Shown here one piece after another: positions 1 through 8,399 of a stretch of 64,000 nucleotides of DNA. The stretch is taken from contig CAZIKK010000009.1 in assembly GCA_964539975.1 (NCBI GenBank), positions 18,806 through 82,805 of the forward strand, in the 5' to 3' direction. The notes below the pieces were generated by a model that worked only from the letters and a program-made list of their open reading frames with translations, was not told the origin of the DNA and searched no databases. The position numbers and the translations under genes are program-made. Within the stretch, counting starts at the first letter, position 1. Each line of letters starts with the position of its first letter. The DNA is from 38-11 sp964539975. Its GTDB lineage: Bacteria > Bacillota > Clostridia > Tissierellales > Dethiosulfatibacteraceae.

Positions 1-372
1 CGTAGCAAAAATTCCCATACTCAGCAACAGACGTCTTGGTTTTCCAATATTCAGACCTCTTTCAGCTAATGGCAAGCACCCTAATTGGTTGATCGTTTCT
101 GATATGGTTTCCGCCACTCCTTGTATCAGTATGATGTCTCCTGATTTCAATCTTACCGTATCAGGTGGCTTATGAATTCTTGCTCCCTCTCGCGCTACTC
201 CCAACAAATTAATGCCAAATCTCGTTCTCAAATTTAAAGATCTTGCCGTTCTTCCTATCATATTGGAATGATTCATGATAATTGCTTCTGAAACCACTAT
301 TTCTTCAGAACTCAAGACTTTTTCATCGAACTTTTCAGATTCAGTGAGTTCCAACCCACCTTCATCCATCAT
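1..372 (-). pseudogene. Continuation of the SLC13-type permease in the shifted frame, runs off the left edge
   Basis: The minus strand stays open over 124 codons from an ATG at 372 to base 1. It encodes a second TrkA_C-like domain (GRTARSLNLRTRFGINLLGVAR ... SGDIILIQGVAE) followed by the start of the next membrane half (PRRLLLSMGIFAT). This is what should follow the TrkA_C domain of the 369-1226 frame in an SLC13 carrier with central TrkA_C repeats. The two frames overlap by four bases at a run of six A. One extra A would restore a single reading frame. It could be a sequencing or assembly error, a true frameshift mutation, or slippage-dependent expression. The end of the gene lies outside the window. 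Confidence 0.75.
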
Positions 373-1226
373 TTTTTGATGGTATCTGTGGCCGCTTCCA
401 CTATTACTGTGTCGCCTGATTCGAAGATGCGATAGGGAGAAGGTGCAGGAAATGTTTTTCCTTTTCTTATGAGACTAACTACGATCACATCTTCCTCAGT
501 AACAGACACAAGATCCTGAATCGTCTTTCCTACCATCTCAGAAGTGTCAGGGATATGCAGTTCTGTGATATAATCATTGATTTCAAACAACTCTTCTCTA
601 GAACGCCCACCCTTTCGCTCAGGGATCAATCGCCAACCGATAATCATAATGAACAAGACTCCTACCAAAGCCACCATGGCACCAACAGGTGCAAAATCAA
701 ACATGCGAAAAGGCTCCACGTTCAATGCGTTTCCTCTGTAAGAGGAAATGATGATGTTAGGGGGTGTTCCCACCAAAGTCACCAATCCACCCAACAAAGA
801 GCCAAATGCCAATGGCATTAAAAAAATGGAAGGAGATTGATTGTTTTTTCTTGCCAATCTGATGGCAACAGGCATCATAATTGCCAATGCTCCTATATTG
901 TTCATAAAGGCAGAGCTGATAGTGACCGCCACCATCATAAAAATCAACTGTTTTATCACTTGATCCCCAGCCTTATTCATGTTTTTTGCTATTACATCTA
1001 CAATACCTGAATTCATCATGCCTTTGCTAACTACCAACACGGCAGCCACAGTAATCACTGCTGGGTGTCCAAAGCCACTGAAAGCCATGTCAACAGGGAC
1101 AAGGTTTAGTATTGTTGCCACAATTAATGTGATCAAAGCAATTAAATCATATCGCCACTTGCCCCATATGAAATTTAATAACATGCCTATAAGTATTGCA
1201 AAAATCAAAATCTGATTCCCTGTCAT
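369..1226 (-). CDS. SLC13/DASS (ArsB/NhaD-like) ion permease, N-terminal part (frameshifted gene)
   Basis: This is the 5' part of a multi-spanning permease of the divalent anion:Na+ symporter / ion-transporter superfamily, which would move an anion such as a carboxylate, sulfate or arsenite across the membrane. The first ~200 residues are hydrophobic helices containing the motif GGLVTLVGTPPNIIISSY, typical of these carriers. A TrkA_C-like regulatory domain follows (about 220-280; SLIRKGKTFPAPSPYRIFESGD). The start is the ATG after AGAGG. The frame ends at a TGA directly after six A residues, yet the protein clearly continues in another frame to the window edge (1-372). It lies 10 bp after buk, so it is probably in the same operon. 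The substrate cannot be told. Confidence 0.8.
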   Translation of the reverse strand: MTGNQILIFAILIGMLLNFIWGKWRYDLIALITLIVATILNLVPVDMAFSGFGHPAVITVAAVLVVSKGMMNSGIVDVIAKNMNKAGDQVIKQLIFMMVAVTISSAFMNNIGALAIMMPVAIRLARKNNQSPSIFLMPLAFGSLLGGLVTLVGTPPNIIISSYRGNALNVEPFRMFDFAPVGAMVALVGVLFIMIIGWRLIPERKGGRSREELFEINDYITELHIPDTSEMVGKTIQDLVSVTEEDVIVVSLIRKGKTFPAPSPYRIFESGDTVIVEAATDTIKK

Positions 1227-1235
1227 TTTCTTCCT

Positions 1236-2312
1236 CTATTCTAAATCGTATGTATGGGCGTCTTCCTTTCCAAGCAACACTCTTTCAACACCCAAGGCCA
1301 AAGATTCTAGTTCATTCTCACCTGGAATAATTTCAACCGAAGCAATAAATCGCACTCTTTTTGTAATCCAATCTGTTATCGTATTGGAGTAAGCAATTCC
1401 ACCTGTTAAGATGATGCCATCCACTTTTCCTTCCACCACTGTCGCCAACTCGCCAATAGACTTAGCTACTTGATAAGCCATTGCTTCATAAATAAGTTTG
1501 GCTTTCTCGTCTCCTTCTTTGATTTTTTTCTCAACCTCTAAGGCACTGTTGGTGTTCAAATGAGCAACTAGCCCACCTCTTCCTCTTGACATTTTCTTCA
1601 TAGTCTGTAAATCGTATTGTCCCGAATAGCATTCAATAATTAATTGGTTGCATGGAACTCTCCCTGCTCTTTCTGGAGAAAACGGTCCTTCATCATCCGA
1701 TACCACATCAATCATTTTGCCATTCTGATGGATACTGAGCGTGATTCCTCCTCCAAGGTGCGCTACAATAGCTGTTATCGTTTCATAATCCCTATTCCAT
1801 TTTAACGCGACTTTTCTACAAACTGCCTTCATGTTCAAAGTATGAACCAAACTTTTTCTAGGTATGGAAGGCATGCCAGATATCCTTGAGATGTCTGACA
1901 GTTCATCTGTGCTGATCCCATCATATATATAGGCGGGAATATTCCATTCCTTGCTCAAGTCAAACCCAATCAGAACCGCCAGGTTTGAAGCATGTTCAAT
2001 ATAAGGTCTCACACGGATTCTCTCTGCCATTTTTTCATTGATTAGATACGCACCTCCTTTAATAGGCGGCAAAGGTGCTCCCCTTGATGCAATAGCATCT
2101 ATTGTACTGACCGGCATATTCGATGCTTGCAAATAAGAAAGAATTCCGCTTTTTCTCATATCATACTGATCTCCAATACGGGGAAATACCGCCAGTTCAT
2201 TGGCTGAATGCTCAATATTTGTCCGTAACAATTCTTTACCATTTTCATAAACTGCCATTTTCGTAGATGTGGACCCTGGGTTGATCGCCAAAATTCGATA
2301 GTTGTTCTTCAT
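1236..2312 (-). CDS. buk: Butyrate kinase
   Basis: Transfers phosphate between butyryl phosphate and ADP, giving butyrate and ATP, the last step of butyrate (or branched-chain acid) fermentation in the cytoplasm. It is an ASKHA-fold acetokinase-family protein of 358 residues, the usual length. It shows the N-terminal phosphate-binding motif ILAINPGSTSTKMAVYENGK, the central AIVAHLGGGITLSIHQNGK and the later ILTGGIAYS. The start is taken at MKNNYRI because GGAGAGG lies eight bases upstream; an upstream in-frame start lacks such a site. No phosphotransbutyrylase gene is in the window. It sits between the ANKH-like membrane protein and the permease, all on the minus strand with short gaps, which suggests one operon handling organic acids. 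Confidence 0.95.
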   Translation of the reverse strand: MKNNYRILAINPGSTSTKMAVYENGKELLRTNIEHSANELAVFPRIGDQYDMRKSGILSYLQASNMPVSTIDAIASRGAPLPPIKGGAYLINEKMAERIRVRPYIEHASNLAVLIGFDLSKEWNIPAYIYDGISTDELSDISRISGMPSIPRKSLVHTLNMKAVCRKVALKWNRDYETITAIVAHLGGGITLSIHQNGKMIDVVSDDEGPFSPERAGRVPCNQLIIECYSGQYDLQTMKKMSRGRGGLVAHLNTNSALEVEKKIKEGDEKAKLIYEAMAYQVAKSIGELATVVEGKVDGIILTGGIAYSNTITDWITKRVRFIASVEIIPGENELESLALGVERVLLGKEDAHTYDLE

Positions 2313-2355
2313 AAATACATCCTCTCCATTCCTCAATCAATAAAGTATTACTTGC

Positions 2356-3834
2356 TTAGGCTTTAGCAACTTCCTTTTCTTTTCTGTCTACCTTTCTAAT
2401 AGCTATGAATAAATAGGTGCATTCCACCATTTCTCCCATCACCATGGCAACCGCTCCAATGATAGCTGGATTTACAGGTTGCATTTTTGCACCTGTGAGG
2501 ACAGTGAGTATCAACACTCCTAAATTGATCATTTTTCCTATGCTGACGATTTTTGTACTCTGCCGTTTCAAAAACAGTCCCCACATGTATTGCCTAGTCA
2601 CAAAAAACATAGGCAATAAAGCCATTACTTTCAGGACATCCGCAGCCATTGTACTGATCACTTCGTCTGTTCCCATTAAATTATGCAATACAAAATAGCC
2701 AATAGGCGTAAACCCTATCAAACTCACTCCTATAGATAAAGTCAATCCTACTAACAAAGCAAACCGTTTAACTGAGCGATAATTGGCTTCTGTATCTTTT
2801 TCCTGCAAAAAATTAAGTGGTACTTGATGAAACATCATCAACGGTGCCAAAGCCAAAAATCCAACAGACCAACCCACCGCATAGGCTGATATGGCAATCT
2901 CAGGTTGTGGTGTCCGAGCTAGTCCTGCATTGATAATCGGGTTGGATGTCGTTCTAAGCAATGCGGTTACAACAAGCGGTACGAAAAACACAAAAATTGT
3001 GCCATAGCTGATTTCTTTTTTGTGAGAAAAATCACCCTCTAAAAATTGTGTTTGCTTTTCAATAGCTCTCGGTATATCCGGTGTTTGTCTTCGTACAATT
3101 ATTACAACCGTCAATGCTTCTACAAACAACGCGGCCGCAAAAATCCCTGGCGCAAAATAAGACCCTGGTAAAAAGCTCATGTTTTCTGCTACAAGTACCA
3201 TGATCCCTACAAAGATCACGCGCATCACCGATGCAATAGTGACAATAGGTGTCATTCTCAGTTTGATAGCCACTCCTTGATAAAAATCTCTTACCGATAC
3301 AAACAAAGGAAATAAAATCAATACCCTTAGCATAATGATGGCTTCTTCCAACACTTGACCCTCTACACCGATCAACCGGCTCATCATCCATCTTGACATG
3401 TTTGAAAAAGCAAAGATGGAAAAAAGTCCCACTATGATAAAGCCCATCAATGTGACAAAGCGGCTGATCATTTGATAGCTTTTTTTATCTGTTGTCAAAG
3501 ATACCATGGTGTGTTTAATCATGGATACAGGATTTTGAATCATTTGTAGAATGCTTTTTGTAACAGAAAAGGCTGATATCAAAACTTCTGGCGAAGGAAA
3601 CCTTGCCAAAGCCGCGTTAAACAAAGAATGGGTTGTTGCTATCAGCACTTGTGTCATCGCCAACGGCACAAAAAAACGCAATTGTTCTATGGATGAAATC
3701 GATTTTTCAGTACCCTTGGCTTGTGAATCTGTCAATTCCGTTTTTTCTTCAAGTCGTGAAATAAGATCTCCTCCTCGTGTTAGATCGTTCGTGTGAGACT
3801 CTAAAATTCTATCGGATTTATCCCCTTTTTTCAA
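2356..3834 (-). CDS. ANKH-like / MATE-fold (MOP superfamily) integral membrane protein
   Basis: A membrane protein of up to 492 residues with about twelve hydrophobic segments after a charged N-terminal tail of roughly 50 residues. The two halves are an internal repeat: FFVPLAMTQVL...NAALARFPSPEVLISAF in the first half matches FFVPLVVTALL...NAGLARTPQPEIAISAY in the second, as in MATE/MOP transporters. The order of features (FxVPL at the start of each half, an FFVTRQYMWGLFLKRQSTKIV loop and an IGAVAMVMGEMVE end) resembles the progressive ankylosis protein ANKH more than drug-exporting MATE proteins. That assignment is by eye. The TTG start at 3834 lacks a good ribosome site; a strong GGAGGAG lies within the tail near 3770, so translation may begin later. 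It is upstream of buk. Its substrate is unknown. Confidence 0.6.
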   Translation of the reverse strand: MKKGDKSDRILESHTNDLTRGGDLISRLEEKTELTDSQAKGTEKSISSIEQLRFFVPLAMTQVLIATTHSLFNAALARFPSPEVLISAFSVTKSILQMIQNPVSMIKHTMVSLTTDKKSYQMISRFVTLMGFIIVGLFSIFAFSNMSRWMMSRLIGVEGQVLEEAIIMLRVLILFPLFVSVRDFYQGVAIKLRMTPIVTIASVMRVIFVGIMVLVAENMSFLPGSYFAPGIFAAALFVEALTVVIIVRRQTPDIPRAIEKQTQFLEGDFSHKKEISYGTIFVFFVPLVVTALLRTTSNPIINAGLARTPQPEIAISAYAVGWSVGFLALAPLMMFHQVPLNFLQEKDTEANYRSVKRFALLVGLTLSIGVSLIGFTPIGYFVLHNLMGTDEVISTMAADVLKVMALLPMFFVTRQYMWGLFLKRQSTKIVSIGKMINLGVLILTVLTGAKMQPVNPAIIGAVAMVMGEMVECTYLFIAIRKVDRKEKEVAKA

Positions 3835-4333
3835 GCAAGTATTCTCTTTTTAGCAGAGAAAAGACCATCTGGCTTCTGTAGCCATTTTGATCTTTATGGC
3901 TTTCTCTAAGGGTTCCCTCATATACCATCCCCAATTTTTTATACAACGCAATACCCCTAATATTGTCTGTGAACACATCCAACCAAAACCGATTCATACC
4001 TATCGCATCAAAAGCATATCCCATCAAACCTTTAATGATTTCCTCGCCAAATCCATCTCTTTTTTCTGAAATGGCAATACGTCTTAACTCCATCACTTCT
4101 GAATCCTTGTCTATGTTGACCAGCATGAATCCAACGGGTGCTTCATTCTTTATTTTCTCAATCATCCATAATCCCAACTGCTTCGATTCCATTTGTTTTA
4201 CATGGATTTCGTAAGATTCTTGGAAAACAAAGGAACAATTATCAATATGACTCTCTTGAGACATAATGAAGTCAATATCTGTCTCTTTGGCTTCTCGAAC
4301 TCTCAACCGACTTGTCTTAAATAATTGTTTCAA
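3818..4333 (-). CDS. GNAT acetyltransferase, RimJ/RimL type
   Basis: A 171-residue Gcn5-related N-acetyltransferase that would transfer acetyl from acetyl-CoA to an amine. It shows the family pattern: an N-terminal strand SRLRVREAKETD, the acetyl-CoA loop region ISEKRDGFGEEIIKGLMGYAF, then NRFWLDVFTDNIRGIALYKKLGMVYEG near the C-terminus. The likely start is TTG: GGAGG stands seven bases upstream and the TTG overlaps the TGA of the preceding sirtuin gene (TTGA), which implies translational coupling. Its 3' end overlaps the possible start of the ANKH-like gene by 17 bases. The substrate could be a ribosomal protein, a peptide or a small amine; nothing decides this. Confidence 0.85.
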   Translation of the reverse strand: MKQLFKTSRLRVREAKETDIDFIMSQESHIDNCSFVFQESYEIHVKQMESKQLGLWMIEKIKNEAPVGFMLVNIDKDSEVMELRRIAISEKRDGFGEEIIKGLMGYAFDAIGMNRFWLDVFTDNIRGIALYKKLGMVYEGTLRESHKDQNGYRSQMVFSLLKREYLLEKRG

Positions 4334-5043
4334 ATCTGTTCCTCCAATTTCAGCAATATTTTCTGAGCATCCCCTTCAATACATAAATCAAAGTCTCTTC
4401 CCATATGGACTTCTCGATTTATGTAGACTTTTCGACCTGATGTGAGAAATGGCAACTGGTTTACTGGATACACCTGTAAGCTTGTGCCAATGACCATCAC
4501 CAAATCAGCCTCTTTGATAGCCACCGTTGCATTTGTCAAAGATTCACCAGATAATGATTCGCCGAACAAGACCACATTAGGTCTGAGTCTCCCTCCACAG
4601 ATTTTACAAGGTTTTTTTTCTAAAAAAGCTTCTTCTTCTGCCTCTCGCTTACAGTCGTGACATCGATGCGTTCGTATCGAGCCATGAAGACAAAGCACCT
4701 TTTGATTTCCTGACAACCTATGGAAATCATCCACATTTTGGGTCACAACTGTATCCACCAACTGATCTTTCTCCCATTTGGCAATCACATCATAGCCTTT
4801 GTGCGGTTGTTTGCTCTTCAGGTTTTCAATACGTTTTTTGTAAAAGCTATGGAACAAGTCGTAGTTTTCTTCAATGGTCTCGGGACGAGCAACCATCATA
4901 GGGTTCACTTTCTTCCAAAGCCCTTCTTCAGACCTGAAATCAGGGATTCCGCTTTCGGTCGACATGCCTGCCCCAGTTAATATCACCGTTTTTCGAGATT
5001 CTTTCATCCATGACACCAGTTTATCCATGTCTTCTTTATTCAT
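4330..5043 (-). CDS. NAD-dependent protein deacylase, Sir2 family (first of two)
   Basis: A sirtuin of 237 residues that would remove acyl groups from lysine using NAD+. It has the NAD-binding signature TGAGMSTESGIPDFRS, the catalytic histidine in VLCLHGS, and the zinc cysteines CHDCKRE...CKICGG. The usual QNxDxLH motif reads QNVDDFH here, a small change at the active-site loop. The start is MNKEDMDK, with AAGGAGG seven bases ahead; a nine-codon upstream extension has no ribosome site. It follows the leuS terminator and is coupled to the acetyltransferase at 3818-4333, so acetylation and deacetylation enzymes are made together. A second sirtuin lies at 10431-11177. Confidence 0.93.
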   Translation of the reverse strand: MNKEDMDKLVSWMKESRKTVILTGAGMSTESGIPDFRSEEGLWKKVNPMMVARPETIEENYDLFHSFYKKRIENLKSKQPHKGYDVIAKWEKDQLVDTVVTQNVDDFHRLSGNQKVLCLHGSIRTHRCHDCKREAEEEAFLEKKPCKICGGRLRPNVVLFGESLSGESLTNATVAIKEADLVMVIGTSLQVYPVNQLPFLTSGRKVYINREVHMGRDFDLCIEGDAQKILLKLEEQI

Positions 5044-5067
5044 TCTTGAACCTCCTTTGTTAAATAG

Positions 5068-5097
5068 CAAAAAAGCAGAGAATATACATCCTCTGCC
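5068..5097 (-). terminator. Rho-independent terminator after leuS
   Basis: Read on the minus strand, a stem GCAGAG/CTCTGC around a ten-base loop is followed by six T residues. It lies between the leuS stop and the ribosome site of the downstream sirtuin, so some transcription into the sirtuin must read through or start anew. Confidence 0.75.
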
Positions 5098-5105
5098 GTT
5101 TCAAA

Positions 5106-7517
5106 TTATTTCACCACAATATTGTAAATCTTCCCTGGTACAAAGATTTCTTTCACAATTTTCTTATCTCCTATTATGGCCTGTATATTACTATCTTTAA
5201 GAGCTTCTGTTTGCACAACTGTCTTATCTGCATCTTTTGGAATCAGGATCTTGCCTCTTACTTTTCCATTGATTTGAACAGGCATTTCAATCACATCTTC
5301 GACTGTTTTTTCCTCGTCCCATTCAGGCCACTGAGCTTGGTTCAACATTTCTCCAAACGCTTGTAACTCCCATATTTCTTCAGTTACATGTGGTGCAATG
5401 GGGTTCAATAAAATCAAGAGTGTCTTTAACTCACCACGTGTGACACTTCCTTTGTCATATATATCATTGATCAATGCCATCATAGCAGCTACCGCTGTAT
5501 TGTATTTCATTTCCTCATAATCTTCAGAAACTTTCTTAATCGTTTTGTGCATAGCGGTCTGCAATTCTTTGCTAAAGTCTTCTTCCTCCGTTAGAATATC
5601 TTGAAGTTTCCATACCCTATCCAAAAATCGCTTTGATCCTTTCACAGAGCTTTCATTCCAAGGAGCCGGCTTCTCATAGTCTCCGATGAACATGACATAC
5701 GTTCTAAGTGTGTCTGCACCAAACTCTTCAATAATATCGTTGGGGTTAACCACATTTCCTTTTGACTTTGACATCTTATCTCCATCTGAGCCAAGAATTA
5801 AGCCTTGTGCAGTTCTTTTTGCGTAAGGTTCTTTTGTGGGAACCTCCCCAATATCGTATAAGAATCGATGCCAGAATCTTGAATAAAGCAAGTGTCTCGT
5901 AACATGCTCCATCCCTCCATTATACCAATCAACTTGTCCCCAATAAGCCAATTTTTCTTTATCTGCAAAAGCTTTTTGGTTCTGATTATCGATATAACGA
6001 AGAAAATACCAGCTAGATCCTGCCCATTGAGGCATGGTGTCTGTTTCTCTTTTTGCTTGTCCACCACACTTCGGACAGGTGGTATTTACCCACTCTTCTA
6101 TTGCTGATAACGGTGACTCGCCTGTATCTGTAGGCTCATAACGTTCCACCTTTGGCAATGTCACTGGTAAATCTTCCTCCGGTACTGGAACAATCCCACA
6201 TGAAGGACAATGTATGATCGGGAAAGGTTCTCCCCAATATCTTTGTCGATTAAATGCCCAATCTTTCATCTTGTAGTTCACTGTTCGTTTGCCTAGATTG
6301 TTCTTTTCTAAATGATCACTGATTCTCTCAATAGCATCTTTAACATTCAGTCCATTGATAAGGTCTGAATTAACCAATATTCCTGAATGTGTGTCCGTAT
6401 AAGCTTCTTTCTCTATGTCGCCACCTTGGATTACTTCTACAATCGGAATATTGAATTTTTTAGCAAATTCCCAGTCTCTCGTATCATGTCCAGGGACTGC
6501 CATGATTGCACCTGTTCCATATCCCATCATGACATAGTCCGCAACCCAAATCGGCACTTCTTTTCCGTTGACAGGGTTGATGGCTTTCAATCCTTTGATT
6601 TCAACTCCTGATTTTTCCTTGACAAGTTGAACCCTTTCAAATTCCGTTTTCTTTTGAGCTTCATCCTGGTATTGATGAATCTCTTTCATGTTGGCAATCT
6701 GGTCATGGTACTTCACCAAGTAAGGATGTTCTGGAGAAATGACCATGAAAGTTGCCCCATATAACGTATCCGGTCGCGTAGTGAACACTGTCAATTGGTC
6801 TTCTGTATCTTTAATTCTAAAATAGACTTCCGCACCAGTGGATTTACCTATCCAATTTTCTTGCTCCAATCGAATCCGGGGTAGGTAATTCACTTCGTTC
6901 AATCCATCCAGCAGCTTTTCCGCATACTCACGAATCTTTAAAAACCAAACATCTTTTTGCATTTGAACCACTTCGCTACCACAGCGGTCACATTGACCTT
7001 CTCTAAAATCCTCATTGGCCAAAACCACCTTGCAGCCACTACAAAAATTCACAAATGTTTTATCTCTAAAAGCCAATCCATGGTTGAACAGCTTGAGAAA
7101 AATCCACTGAGTCCATTTGTAATACTCAGGATCAGTGGTATCCACAACACGATCCCAATCAAAAGAATAGCCAATTCTTTTTAATTGGTCGGAAAATATC
7201 TCAATATTTCGATCTGTTACAACCCTAGGGTGTTCTCCTGTTTGAATCGCATAATTCTCAGTTGGCAATCCAAAAGCATCAAATCCAATCGGGAACAATA
7301 CATTGTATCCCTGGAGCCTTCTTTTCCTCGACAAGACTTCCAAGGATGTGTACGCTCTTACATGACCCACGTGCAGTCCTGCTCCTGATGGGTATGGAAA
7401 CTCCACCAAACTATAGTATTTCGGTTTCTTAGAAAAATCTTCTGCCTTGAAAGTACCGTTTTCTTCCCAATTTTTTTGCCACTTCGTTTCTATTCTTTCT
7501 GGATGATATGATCCCAT
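5106..7517 (-). CDS. leuS: Leucyl-tRNA synthetase
   Basis: Charges tRNA-Leu with leucine in the cytoplasm. The protein has 803 residues, normal for a bacterial LeuRS. The class I signatures are present: the HIGH region PYPSGAGLHVGHVRAYT (about 42-58) and KMSKS within DGDKMSKSKGNVV. Between them is the CP1 editing domain with TTRPDTLYGATFMVISPEH. Zinc-type cysteine pairs occur at CSGCK...CDRCG, and CPSCG...CPKCGG is seen later. The C-terminal domain ends NGKVRGKILIPKDADK. The ATG start has GGGAGG nine bases upstream. Unlike metG, leuA, argG and aspS in this window it has no T-box; a short leader with a hairpin precedes it. Confidence 0.97.
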   Translation of the reverse strand: MGSYHPERIETKWQKNWEENGTFKAEDFSKKPKYYSLVEFPYPSGAGLHVGHVRAYTSLEVLSRKRRLQGYNVLFPIGFDAFGLPTENYAIQTGEHPRVVTDRNIEIFSDQLKRIGYSFDWDRVVDTTDPEYYKWTQWIFLKLFNHGLAFRDKTFVNFCSGCKVVLANEDFREGQCDRCGSEVVQMQKDVWFLKIREYAEKLLDGLNEVNYLPRIRLEQENWIGKSTGAEVYFRIKDTEDQLTVFTTRPDTLYGATFMVISPEHPYLVKYHDQIANMKEIHQYQDEAQKKTEFERVQLVKEKSGVEIKGLKAINPVNGKEVPIWVADYVMMGYGTGAIMAVPGHDTRDWEFAKKFNIPIVEVIQGGDIEKEAYTDTHSGILVNSDLINGLNVKDAIERISDHLEKNNLGKRTVNYKMKDWAFNRQRYWGEPFPIIHCPSCGIVPVPEEDLPVTLPKVERYEPTDTGESPLSAIEEWVNTTCPKCGGQAKRETDTMPQWAGSSWYFLRYIDNQNQKAFADKEKLAYWGQVDWYNGGMEHVTRHLLYSRFWHRFLYDIGEVPTKEPYAKRTAQGLILGSDGDKMSKSKGNVVNPNDIIEEFGADTLRTYVMFIGDYEKPAPWNESSVKGSKRFLDRVWKLQDILTEEEDFSKELQTAMHKTIKKVSEDYEEMKYNTAVAAMMALINDIYDKGSVTRGELKTLLILLNPIAPHVTEEIWELQAFGEMLNQAQWPEWDEEKTVEDVIEMPVQINGKVRGKILIPKDADKTVVQTEALKDSNIQAIIGDKKIVKEIFVPGKIYNIVVK

Positions 7518-7585
7518 TACCTGTTACCTCCCGATTCCTATCTCATGTTATCCATTTTTTCTCACTGTCTATGCATCCTATGTAT

Positions 7586-7615
7586 AACAGCTTTTCACAT
7601 ATGCGAAAAGCTGTT
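7586..7615 (-). other. Hairpin in the leuS leader
   Basis: Eleven-base arms aacagcttttc/gaaaagctgtt enclose an eight-base loop, between the proposed leuS promoter and the gene. On the minus strand no T-run follows, so it is not a typical terminator of the acetyltransferase upstream. It could stabilise the leader or act as a weak terminator in either direction. Confidence 0.5.
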
Positions 7616-7639
7616 GTTTTCAAATGAAATCCATCCTGT

Positions 7640-7668
7640 ATTATATCAAACCCGTCTATTTTAATCAA
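7640..7668 (-). promoter_or_regulatory. Predicted promoter of leuS
   Basis: On the minus strand TTGATT and TATAAT are separated by 17 bases, a good sigma-A pattern. Transcription would begin about 115 bases ahead of leuS. Confidence 0.6.
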
Positions 7669-7706
7669 ATATTTCTTTACTTATACGCTTCAAGATGAGC
7701 CGTCTT

Positions 7707-8285
7707 CTATTTATCATTATAAATGGCGAAATGCCAATGATCTTCCCAAATCCCATTGATTTTTAAATACCTCTTCGAAAAACCTTCTTTTTCAAAATTC
7801 AACTTCTCTACAACACGCAAAGATCGGTGATTCCTTGGTATGATGTTCGCTTCAATTCGATGCAATCCATAATAATCAAACATAATTTCTATCCCTTTTC
7901 TTATCGCTTCTGTCATGTATCCTTGGTTCAATTCATCTTTATCTAATTTATATGCCAAAAAGCAGGACTTGAAATTTCCATAGATTAAGTTACTAAAACA
8001 AATATTGCCAATGGCTTTCTCCGGGTTCTCTTTTTTGAACAACCATAGCCTAAGAAAATCTCTATCCTTGAATAATCGGTATTCATACCTGAGTAAATTG
8101 GCTTGACCTTTTTTTGTGTAGAAGCCTTCTTCTCTGTCTGGATCCCATTCTTCCAAAAAATTTCTATTTCTCCAGTAATAACTCAATGCCACTTCCGCTT
8201 GGTGAGGCTTCAGTACTTTCAACCACAACCTTTCTGTCTCATATGTCGTATCATCGTTTTCATGGTATCTGTCAAAAATTCCCAT
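7707..8285 (-). CDS. GNAT acetyltransferase, RimJ/RimL type
   Basis: A 192-residue acetyltransferase of the ribosomal-protein-alanine acetyltransferase group. Features in order are the N-terminal ETERLWLKVLKPHQAE, the middle GNICFSNLIYG, the acetyl-CoA site region DELNQGYMTEAIRKGIEIMF and the C-terminal HRIEANIIPRNHRSLRVVEKLNFEKEG. The start is ATG at 8285 because AGGTGA stands five bases ahead; a GTG three codons earlier overlaps that site and is less likely. It has its own unit, bounded by the palindromic terminator after the glutamine synthetase gene and the leuS promoter. The target is unknown. Confidence 0.87.
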   Translation of the reverse strand: MGIFDRYHENDDTTYETERLWLKVLKPHQAEVALSYYWRNRNFLEEWDPDREEGFYTKKGQANLLRYEYRLFKDRDFLRLWLFKKENPEKAIGNICFSNLIYGNFKSCFLAYKLDKDELNQGYMTEAIRKGIEIMFDYYGLHRIEANIIPRNHRSLRVVEKLNFEKEGFSKRYLKINGIWEDHWHFAIYNDK

Positions 8286-8342
8286 CTTATTCACCTTTTC
8301 TGTTTTCTGCCTCTATTCTACAATCTCCGTCCTATTATGGCA

Positions 8343-8390
8343 ACAAAATTAACAGCATCTGCCTAATTAGGCAGATGCTGTTAATTTTGT
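8343..8390. terminator. Perfect 48-bp palindrome, terminator of the glutamine synthetase gene
   Basis: Two 24-base arms are exactly complementary with no spacer (acaaaattaacagcatctgc... and its mirror). The arms contain TTAATTTTGT at the outer end, giving a T-rich tail on both strands. It lies ten bases after the glutamine synthetase stop and would stop transcription on the minus strand. Perfect, loopless symmetry of this length is unusual for a simple terminator. Confidence 0.8.
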
Positions 8391-8399
8391 GCAGTGGTG

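Noticed and set aside
7586..7615. T-box or other riboswitch for leuS
   Set aside because: The leader is only about 115 bases and lacks the GGTGG core and a terminator with T-run. It is a simple hairpin.
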